A stretch of DNA of 64,000 nt, from contig CAIIXF020000008.1 of assembly GCA_903813345.2 (NCBI GenBank), positions 26,830,822 through 26,894,821 of the forward strand, read 5' to 3'. Made by a program: the position numbers and the translations under genes. Below, in pieces: positions 50,401 through 62,400 of the stretch. How positions within the stretch are numbered: the stretch's first letter is position 1; the number at the start of each line of letters is the position of its first letter. The stretch comes from Owenia fusiformis. Its lineage: Eukaryota > Annelida > Polychaeta > Sabellida > Oweniidae. Under the pieces are notes generated by a model, which worked only from the letters and a program-made list of their open reading frames with translations, did not search any database and was not told the origin of the DNA.

Positions 50401-53400
50401 GCCTGAGAATCGAGAGCTTGTTTAGTTGCCCCAAGTTCTTTAGCACTAGTTGTTGTAATAAACCTCAGTGGATGTTGATCTTTCTGGAGCCTATATGGGA
50501 GCTTGTCCCATTCATTAAATGATTTCTTCATGGCAATTACCTAGAAACATAAAGTGAAAAAGTTCTAAAACAAATCAAATTATTGTTAAGGTTTGCCTAT
50601 ATGAGAGCTTGTCCCATTCATTAAATGATTTCTTCATGGCAATAACCTAGAAACATAAAGTGGAAGAAGTTCTAAAACAAATCAAAATATTGCTTAGGTT
50701 CAAACATACTCGTACATGACCTAAACTAAGGTAGCATTCTCTAATTCAACTGACGTAAAACCACTATTTTTATAGCCAACTCATTTATATATGAATAGTA
50801 CTTACTACCATTTGAATTTAAATGAGTTTTCCCTAAAAAAGCAGTTAATCTGTTGACTGGCAGTTGAATTCGCAAAAGCTTCCTAAGTATGCATAATGTT
50901 TTGAAGCATCCTCAGAACGCAGGGCTCCAGACATCCATAACGAGTTCTTCTTCCAGGAAGAAGGAGTAACAAGTTCTGGAGGCCTGTGTTCGGAGGATGG
51001 TTTTGAAGATTCTATCTAAAGATTGCATAAAGGATCACCAGTTGCGAGGTGCTTATAACTGAGCTCTTCAGCCTGCAGCAATGTAGCCTTGCTGTGATTG
51101 GCTCTTATCCAATTTGCAACAGACACGTCACACTGAATTTTAGAAGATAAAGCATAATGCCATGCATAGATTTGAACTTGTTTATCTATAGATGGCATAA
51201 ATGATCACTAGATGTGCACTCAACTTTAATACTGCTCAGTATCAGGAGAAGGAACTGCTGTTTCCTTCTCTTTCAAAATGGAAGTTGCTTATGTCAATTT
51301 CATGGTTTTTAGTTGTCATTGAATTAACCAATCAATGATGACTATTACCTTCTGATAATGACTAGTGACTTTTAAAGCTGAGACACAGCATAGCAACTTA
51401 ATCTGATTTGCTTTCATCTAATTTGCCAAACTCGGGAAATTTGTCTCGCACCATGACCGAAACTTAAATTGGCACTTATTGTACAGATTGAAATGGCTAA
51501 TATTATCTACACACATGTAATGCAGAATTTGCTACCTGAGTCTCTGTTTCTGGAACACAATTTTCATTGACCATATTTGGGACATATGGAACATATCTAT
51601 AGACACCTTCACCAGGATCATCATTATCATTAACCAGTCGTATTGGCCTAAGGGATACTCTGTCCTCCTGCCTGGCCTCCTTGTATAGTTTGAGACAAAG
51701 TTCTCCCATTGTCAAACAGCCCTCATACTCCTCGGCCCCTGTGCAATACATCTTGTGTATAGTTGGTACCATAACAACTTGTGGACCATTGAATCTCCTC
51801 ATATTTGAAATGTCAGTTGGAAAAGCAAGTAAAGCCCCTGGGTGAGGGGTATATCCAAATTTTTGCACGGGAGCCTGTCTGCCATTAAGGTGGCAGCGAG
51901 GTTCTTCATCCCAATGATCATTACTGATAAATCCCGTAGATTTTCTTAAGTTTATCCTTGCTTCATGAAATGCATCTGAAAATAATAAACATAATCTTGG
52001 TTACTGGTTCTATATTTACAAAATACAATTTCAAATATTTTCTGAGATTTCTGGGTTATGAAATGATCAACTATTATTTTTATAATTGTAGTTTCAACAA
52101 AAGAATCTTGTAAATGTCTTGTATGTATAAAGTAGATACTGGATCAGTTTTATCCAGTTGGGTGTAAGCACTACTGAATAACAAAACCAATCACATTAAA
52201 TAATCAATATGTTAAAGTTCACTTTCTTCATATTCAACACAATACCAAGAATTGCATAACTAGTACATATTGTCTCTTTAAAAGGGAAGAGAATGGGTAT
52301 TAAGATACTATCCCTTTGCTGTACCTTGTTCACTCAAGCCATATTTAGCATAGTATATGACATCTTGATCCGTTTGAAGCTTTATTTTCTTTCCCATTTT
52401 GGTTGCAAGATTAAAGTGAAGAAATGGTATCCCATCTATTGGGTACTTCACAGGCTTTTCTGAAATCAAATTTTTAGTTATACTACATTTACAGATTGCA
52501 GCTAGAGGTGTCAAGTATTAACCGGTTAACCGGTTAACCGCCGATAATGCCTTGACCGGTCTGAGTTTTTATGGGCAGTTAGTTGACCGTGTATAATTCT
52601 GTTATTTCCCGCGCTTATTTTGCATGCTAATCCGTTTGGTTTTATGGTGTCAGTTTCACGTAAGCTACTCATACATGTCATAAGTCCCATAACTCCTTAC
52701 AAACATCCAATCAGCAACTTTAATCCCTGCCACATTGCTTTCCCGAGCTTACTTTGCATTTTAATCTGTTTGTTTTTCAAGAGTCAGTTTCATGTGAGCT
52801 ACTCATACATGTGATAGGTCCGATAATTCCTTACAAACATCCAATCAGCAACTTTAATCCCTGTCACATTGCTTTCCCGCGCTTACTTACATAGAATAGC
52901 GTAAAGCTTGACGAACGTAAAAAATAAACGCCGATATATCATTTTTCCAATTTTTTCAACTTTCAAGATCGAAGATGAAGATTTCATTTGAAATTATAAG
53001 TTCAAATTTCCCGCCGGTTAACCGACTTTAACCGGTAAAAACCCCCGGTTAACCGGTTAATGCTCAAGCGGTTAATTGACACCACTAATTGCAGCCATGA
53101 TACCAGCATTCAAACTCATGGTATCATCTTGCCTGCTTTACCCCTGTGCATTTAATACTTGCACTAGATGACTCAACATCAGTTTGAAATCCTTTTACTT
53201 TGTTTCTGTTTTGTTTAATGCTGAATTTACTTTGTTTCTGTTTTGTTTAATGTTGACTTTGAAAAGCTTTCATTTAAAAATGAAAAATGCATTCTCTGAT
53301 GATTATTATTAAATTAAATTAAAAACCATATAAAGTCATTGCCATCAAACTCCCAAATCTGGCAAAGAACAAAATAAAGGATGTGAAAGTGATTTGAGTA

Positions 53401-56400
53401 GGCAAAAATATGATTTAGGAGTGAGCTTGACACAATGAACAGATCATATGTAGCTGCACATGGAATGCAGGAAAGCAGTAGAATCAATGAGTATTGCACC
53501 TTAAGATGTACTAACAGCTAATGTTTGGTTCTTGTGAAATATTTTTCACACAAATTTAAAAATTGACATGAATGAAATAACAAGTTTGTAGTTGTTAACA
53601 TTGTGGATGGCATAAAATGTTTTAAAGCAATGAAGTGTAGAATCACATCCAATGAATACTAAAATTGACAAACCCAAATGTTTAATAGCAACAAAGTGAC
53701 AAAAATTGAGTATTTTGTAAACCTCCTGAAATTTGAAAAACGTCTTACTCTCTGCTCTTGTTGTAGTATTGAACCAATCATCACTGCGAACTGTCAGGAT
53801 GAGGTGATCCCATTCCTTTTGGGCCTCGGCAGCCTGCTCTGAGATTGGTTGGTTTAGAGACTTCATTAGTGACTCCATCATGTCTATGATATCCTTGCCT
53901 TCTGGGTAGACAGGCAGCTCACTGAGGGTCTTGTATATATCCCTTAGGTCACACCCCATGCCATTCAAATCCCCATCAGGGCCAAGGAACTCTATTAATA
54001 GTTTTTCCCGATTTGTTCTGACATCACTTGCACATGGGAGACGACCCTCAGAGATTGCCTTTTTGAAGCAAGTTGTTGATATGTTGAAAAATATTTCTCG
54101 ATCTAATCCATTGAAGTGAGGTTTGCGTGTTGCCATTTTGTAAGGAATATAATGTGGGGGCAATCAAAGGATCTGTTTTGATAGTAATTCTTTTACACTG
54201 CACACTTATTTGTAGTTAAGTCCTGGTACATACATGTACAACTCATTAAGTAGAGGAGTCCTCAGTTATATGAAGATGTAGCCCTCAAAATCTGAAAATA
54301 AAATTACGCATCTTTTTTTTAAAGTGATAATACCTCTCTACATACATTTACCTCTCTCCTCTCCATGTAAATTTTGAGATTACTATGAATTTTAATGTAT
54401 ATGTAAGCACAATATGATGTTATATGTATAAAGAAATAAACAAATAATTCACATCATGATAACCAACCCCTTTGGTTTAATAGAATATCAAAATAAAAAA
54501 TATTACATATACTGTACCTGAGGCCCAGGAATACGTTAAAAATGTTTAAAAAGTCCCCTAGTGTACTGAGTTGGTAATGCGTGGTGTATACATGTATATA
54601 AATAGACTAGTATATTACTTACATTGAATAAGAATAATACTGATTTTTATTAATGACTGTATACCCGGGCCTCAGTACTGTACAGTATGCATGTAAGTAT
54701 ACTATTTGTACCTGGATCCTTGAACACAATTGTGCACTTGTGTCTCAATACTGGTTCAATAAAATATGCAGTTAGTTTCAAAAGGTGATTTGTATGAGAT
54801 TGTATGTGTTCACATCTCTTGAGAAGTCTTGTATATTCACACATGTTTGCCCTTTAGAAAATCATGTTATTTTAGAGAGTTTCTATCACATACTTATCAC
54901 TAATCTACTTATCCCATATTAAAATAGAAAGAAACCCCATTGATCATTTTTAGCGCTTTATATAAATATTGGTTAACTTTTACACAAGGCATGCATATCT
55001 CACCTAAATAGTAAATGCAATTTTAAAGATGTGGTACTTTTGTTACTCATACCAAGGTGAGGCTAACAGGAAGTGTACATGGAAGGTCAAGGTTATTGTA
55101 TTTGAAGCAGACAAAATCATTACTCAGTGATAAACTGTTATATACTTACTATAATGAATCCATATGGTTGAAAACACTATTTTTAGTAAATTTAGTTTGA
55201 AATTCATTATTCCTTGTTATATGTTCCTTGTATATAAATAATTATTAATTATATTTATTCCCAATTGTGTGTTGTATTGGTTTCAAAACTCTGTCTACTT
55301 TTATATAAACACTGCAGTATCCTATTATGATTCTCAGTTTTATCAGACTACAGAGTGTTTGTGACATAAGAAAATCAAAAGAATGAAATGCATAACATGC
55401 AAAGTTGATATCATAAAGTTGATATGATAACTCAACTCCTTAGTACATACCTCCACGAATGATTCCTTATATAAGACATAATTGTATCTGTGGTCTAGTT
55501 GGTTTGTTTTCTGCACTGCTTTGATTCGTTTATTTATTAGCTTTGTTTGAGTTGACACATTCTTGGACAAACTTAACAGTTTATACAAGTAATATATACA
55601 ATATATTATATTAGGTAATTTATATTGATTGCAATCTTAGTTAAATCATAAACAAAACAATGAGGTGATAAATTCTTTATTTACATTAAATACAGGATTC
55701 TTTAAGGACACATATACATACCTGTAATTGTATTATATGAACTCAGTTTCTACTCTCCACTTCCTGGCCTGTATGTAAATATTGTTCTCCACCCATTTGC
55801 ATTCAAGAGAAAGTTTTCTTTGAAAACCCATGTACTCAGCATCAATCAAAGTAACACGAATTTTTCCCTTACTTAATCATTTTCAAAAATCTGTTTTTAT
55901 ATTTAACAGTCTTGCAAGACTCTTTCTCCCCTCCCCTTTTAACTTAATAAGAGAGGAGGGTATAGGGTCTTAATGTAGAGGGCAGGCCCATAACCAGCTT
56001 TTGCCAATTTTTTTTGTTTTGTTTATATTCCGGGGGGGGGGGGTTCATATGACAATTTTGGTCTAAAGTCACTCGAAAAGTGCTCAAAAATGGTTAAGAC
56101 AGCATGATTTTGGAAGAATTTTAGATAAATGGTGGGAAAACCTTTGCCATGGGCCTTGAGTGGTTACAGGAGGTGGTAGTGCCAAAAAACAAATAAGACG
56201 CACATACTGTGTAGACAGAAAAAAGTTAGTGGTGAATTATTGCATATTTGTCTGTTTCATACATGTAGTTGTCCTAATATAGATCTTCTACAATTGCAGC
56301 TTTGAGACACGAAGGGTATCATGTTCTACAGGATGGCTTAGATGTCCATGTCCTCCAGTTCAATAGACAAAGCAGTTACTTCCAGAAGAGTACAAGCCAA

Positions 56401-59400
56401 AGTTCCACACAACCTTCTGGGCAAAGTACTGGGACAACCACAGAGAAAACAGCATTGAAGAAAATGTAGGTACAATGGTACAATCATGGGCTTTCAAGTG
56501 ATTTTATCTTAAAAGGCAGTGGTACAATACAAGATAGCAGCAATAATGTTTCTTGAGAAAATTGGTTGATAAATTAGCGAGAAATTAACTCACTCATGCA
56601 TAGAAGTGGTTCAGAGAAAAATGCATTTTAAAATTTCAGTTCTTATTGAAACCAATGTTATTCACTGGGAGGGATTGAATATGGGTTTTATTCCGAGGGA
56701 CAATATGATATTGACCGAAGGGTAATATGATATTGACCGAGGGAGCGCAGCGATAATACGTTTTGCACTGTATAGTGGAATATTTGATGATTAAAAAATT
56801 TAAAGTCCCCCTCTAAAGTTTGAAAATATTTTTTATCATTCATTTGCTATTTGTTATGACTTAAAAAGTTATTTTAAAGATTTTTGATAAAAAAAATTTT
56901 TTGAAAAAAAGTTGTGAGCATTTCATTTCTCAAATATTCAAATTTCCCGCCATTTTCCCAAAAAAGTTGAAATCTTTTAATCATCAAATATTTCTTAATG
57001 CATTTCAAAAAAGATTATCTTTTTAAAACCAAAGCAAAGATTGAACAAAGGACACACTATTTCAATAATAAAATGCCATATTTAATGGGCCACTTCAATG
57101 TTTTAGCATATCAAAAATATTTTGCAACATTAGTGATGTCAATAAGGTGGCAAAAACTTTTTGATGTCAATCTTTTTTAAATATGTTAGACTTCAATAAT
57201 AAACCAACCAGGTTAAAAGGAAGAATATATTATGTTTTAGATATCATTGTACCATTCATTGGTTTCTATGAGAACTAAAATTTTGAAATGCATTTTTCTT
57301 GGAATCATTTTCAAGCACTGATGAGTTCATTTCTCGCTTATTTATAAACCGATTATCTTAATTTTTTCAGCAAAAACATACGAGAATGAATGCGATGCAT
57401 TGGTATGAATTGTGGCTAATTAAAAGATATGCGTGACCTCTAAAAGTTAGTTTTAAATAAATCCACAAATTTCTGAACAAAAAGTCCTTCAAAAACCACT
57501 TTTTGAAATTTAAAAAAAAAGTTTCACATATCACACTTTGATAACATTGGTTAAGACTAAAATAGCCAAAGAGGTTAAAACTTTATATGGGGACTTTAAA
57601 CTTTTATTTGAAAAATGAGGGAAATTTGAATATTTGAGAAATAAAAGCCACATTTTTTTCATTTTTTCTTCAAACATAGGCAAAATAACTTTGAAGGTCA
57701 TGAAAAATAGTAAATGAATGATAAAAACTTATTTCCAATCTTTACATGGGGTCTTTAACTTGACCATTTTTATATTGTTTCAATTGGAGTTTCAGTTTTT
57801 ATGTATTTTATATAACTTCGCTTTTGCCATTGTACAGTGTATAAAAGATAATATAACAGACTCCCTTAATATGACAGTTTGTACATTGTTTCAGTTTGAG
57901 TAAGAGTGGCCCTCCTCTGTCAAAGAACAAAAACAACAAAGGAATAAAGGTCAACAAGAAACAAAATGAGGACATCGATAATGTAAAAGGTACAGCTGAA
58001 CAAATAATATGCAAGAACAAAGGATATAAGGACACCAATAACATTGTAACTGAACACATTGATGACAAAAACAAAGGATTTAAAGACACCAAAAATATAG
58101 TAACTGAGCACATTAATGACAAGAATGAAAAACCTAAGGACACCAATAATGTTGAAACAGAACACATTGATGGCAAAAAAGAAGGATCTAAAGACACAAA
58201 TAATATTGTAACTGAACACATTGATGGCAAAAAAGAGGGATCTAAAGACACCAATAATATTGTAACTGAACACATTGATGGTGAAAAAGAGGGATCTAAA
58301 GACACCAATAATATTGTAACTGAACACATTGATGGCGAAAAAGAGGGATCTAAAGACACCAATAATATTGTAACTGAACACATTGATGGCGAAAAAGAGG
58401 GATCTAAAGACACCAATAATATTGTAACTGAACACATTGATGGCGAAAAAGAGGGATCTAAAGACACCAATAATATTGTAACTGAACACATTGATGGTGA
58501 AAAAGAGGGATCTAAAGACACCAATAATATTGTAACTGAACACATCAATGGTGACAAGAAGGAAGAATCTAAGGACACCAATAATGTTGTAACTGAACAC
58601 ATTGACAAGAACGATGAGTCTGACAACTGTTGTGATGCACATAATGTTGGACATGTAGAGCACAACAAAGTTGTTCTCAGTGAAGAAATAAGTGGCTATC
58701 AAGAGACACAGCAGTTGAATGAAGATAAAATAACTGCAGTTGAAGAGGAGACAACAGTAAATGGTATTGACATTGCTTATGCACACAATCAAGCCACTCA
58801 TATACTAAATGATAAAACTTCTGAGGTGACTGAGGCAATTATGGAGAAACGTATGTCTAAAAAGTATAATAAGAAAAGTGCGAAGCAAATCATAGATAGC
58901 TGGGAACATCTTCCGCTTGGTAACATTAGGGACAATGAATCTAAGCACAATATGAGATGGAAGAATCTGGAAAATGGACTGTCTGATGATGATGATTTCA
59001 ACAATGATTGTGCACCATTTGGTCATGTTGGGAAAGCATCAAAAAGCAAACAACCATCAGTTAAACATAATCATGAATATCAAACAATATTAAATGATGA
59101 CATCAATGATGAAACTGACAATGAGAAAAACAATGGAAGGGACAATGATGATAATAAAAGTGACTTTGATACCAAATTACATGTAATTGGTTCCAATGAC
59201 AGAAAAGACAGAAAACAATCAAAAAATGCATTTATAACTGAGTCAGAATATTTTACAAATAATGTGAGTAAATTAACCAAGAAACGTTCAAAGACAGAAA
59301 CTGATAAACAATGTTTAACAGTTGACAGTTCGAAAATTGTTGCTTCCTCTAGAGTTACTCAACTCAAGGTACCTAAACATCTGGAAAGTTCCAGTGGTCC

Positions 59401-62400
59401 AAATGACACATCTAATAGTGATAGTGAATCGGCTAGATTTCAGACACTGAAGTGGAAATCTAAAACTAAGGAGAAAACTGAGGAAAACAGTGATGATTCT
59501 GATGTTGATTTCATTATGACATCACAAAGGAGATCATCGAGAAAAAAATCACACAACTCATCAATTGAAAAATTGAACTCTAGTCAAGTGGAAGATGATG
59601 ACGTTGACTCTGATTGGCTTGCTCCATCAAGTAAATCTTCCTCGAAGAAGTTGAATCAAAAAGATGTTCTATCAAAACCTATTTGCAAGAAAACTAAATT
59701 AGCAAGAAAGAAGTTAGAAAAGAAAGAGACAAAGACAAACAAATATCGGGAAAGAACTAAAGCATTGGAAGGGTTGTTTGATGATACTTTGGAATCAGCA
59801 GCTTGTGAGGTAATAAACACCAAAGAAACACTGAATGATCTGACAAGTGAACCCCAGTTGTCAAAACCTAAAATGCAGATACAACCAAAAATAGATAAAC
59901 GTTTTGCTCTCTTTGATGAGTTGAAAGTTAAGCTAAATGAGTTGGAGAAGGAAGAGCTTAACAATGATAACTGTCATATAATTGAAAAAAGTATTGAAAT
60001 GGATTCCTCTGTCATTGAACCTGAAGATTTGCTCCCGCAGGCTTCATCATCTAAATATGAAAGTAGCCCACCATCTTCCAAATATGGTAGTGCTAGAGAA
60101 TCACAGTCGTCAAAATATGGTAGTGATAGAGACTCACAGTCTTCCAAATATGGTAGTACTAAGGAATCAAAATCTTCTGAATATATAAGTGTTCGCGACT
60201 CCCAATCACCAAAACCTATCAATGTTAACCATCATGATTCCAACTCCCCAAAATATTGTAGTGCCAAGGAGGATCAACCACCCAATTGTGGTAGTTCCAA
60301 GGAGGATCAACCACCCAATTGTGGTAGTGCCAAGGAGGATCAACCACCCAATTGTCGTAGTGCCAAAGTCGTCAAATCGTCCAAATCCAGCAGAGAATCA
60401 GATTTTGGATCATTCAAATATACAGACTCCAATCCATATTCTCACGCTTCTGATAGTCAGTTTCAGACCGCTGCTGAAACATTTCAACCAGTTGAAAACA
60501 CTGAGTTTGAACATGACAGTTCTCCAATTGAATGGGATAGTTCTGATGAACAAATAGGAGTAGATGAGGATAATGAGGACATTAGGATGTCACCAGTGTT
60601 TGATAAAAGGAAAAGTAATAGCAGTAACACTGACTTGGAAGATGATGTAATAGAAGACATCGTAAAAAGGAAAGTGAATCGGAAAAGAAAAATGGTCCCA
60701 AGTCAATTAGATTTCAGTGAAAATATTCCAAAAGCAACATATTCAGCAGAATCAAGGGATAATGTACAAGACGATAGTGCAATCGAACTTCCCGATATCC
60801 TACCAACTAAGCCGAAACAGTCAACTAATGTCAGTAAATTAAAGAAGCAAACAAGAATGTCAAATACTATTTTACCAGTTGAGACCAGTAAAAAGAAGTC
60901 ATCTCAAAGCTATAGAACTAAAGCATTAAAACAGTCAAATGTCAGTAGTGACACATTGCCCGATGTGCCAGATATGACCCCAACTAGTCACAAAGTTTCA
61001 CCAAATGGTGAATGGCTATCTAAGGAGTCAAACATGATGGGCATTATGCAATCAACACCAAAGAACAGTGCAATTCAGAAGTTACGTGATCTAGCTCGAC
61101 ATACTTCATCTACAAGCATTGATGTCTTTGATTTTGATTCAAGTTCAGACTCATTTGTAGTACCAAATATTCCTTGTAAAAAACCTCGAGACTTTCAACG
61201 CAAGATCAACCCAGAAAACTTACCTGATATATCCTTCAATCACAAGAAATCTCATCAGAAACGGAGATTTAGTGTTGCAAATCTTCTCGAAAGATCTTTA
61301 CACTGCACAACCAGTATTAAAATTGAAAGGACTGAAACATCCAGGGATAATTTAGCACACTCTGATCATAGTCCTATGAAAGTGAACTCTGAGGAGCCTG
61401 GGGACAATGGACGAATGATGAACGACAATGTTCATGAAGAAGTTGAATATGACAATGGGGAAAATGACTTTCTTGATGAAATAGATATGGATTATGATAT
61501 TGGTACCGGAGATGTTGATGACATTAGTTACATGAATGTTGATGATCTGCTTACTACAACAGATGAGGCTGATGATGCTATTGTGATTGATGATGATGAC
61601 GAGATAGGAGAAGAAGGGCCTGATGCATTAAGTAAAGTGAAGTAAGTCTAGAATTTGATCTTATTATGCCACCACAAGTAGTGGTGTGTAAATGCCATCT
61701 AGTGGAAATTACTATAAGTGATTATAATAAACGAAAATTCAGGACAGAGCATGCAGTTTTATCGATAACAGTGTTTCCTTTTGAAATGCTTTAATTTAAA
61801 CAATAACAAACATCTTCATCGGCGAGAAAAGTAACAACTTAAAATTAGTCTCAGATTACAAGTTTTTACGCAACATGCGTAGCCCTCTTATGACGTTCAA
61901 AAGATCCGTGCTCCATAAGCATAACCGGAAGTAGATAGAAAATGTAAGTTGTTGAACTATATTTTAAACTGATTTACTATTTTATTGTCATGTCCCACCC
62001 TGTCCCGAAATGGATAATTCCTGTCCTGTCCCGAAATATTTTTGTCCTGTGACTTCCCTACAATCTACCATTATTACAAGAGGATTAGTCTAGATTATTC
62101 TTTCTACTTCTAGCAAGGTGTGTGAGTTGACTCAGGAACAACTTGTTCACCTTGTGAAAGAAAACAAGAAGTACCTGAGGAACATCTACCAGGGGAAAGC
62201 TTATAATAGAAGACACGAGGACTATAAGAAAGGTGGCAAGGCCAGAAGTAAGCAAGCGTTTTATCAAAACCATACATATACAAAAAGAGGTTCAATGCCT
62301 ATTGTTATCCTAATTTATACCATGGGCTTTCTAATGGTCCTTTTTCCATATAGCTTTGAAATCTCGTTAAAGTCTCGTTTATATTTGTTGCACTTGCTTA

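Noticed and set aside
53546-53748. Extension of the first MYND-gene exon to give a 205-aa protein
   Set aside because: A good GTAAGA donor at 53748 leads in phase to the next exon; the read-through part is AT-rich and shows no coding character.
57808-58801. Two long antisense open frames (286 and 293 codons) over the acidic-protein exon
   Set aside because: They are open only because the 54-bp repeat is a multiple of three and lacks stops in these frames. The sense frame is spliced and in phase with its neighbours.
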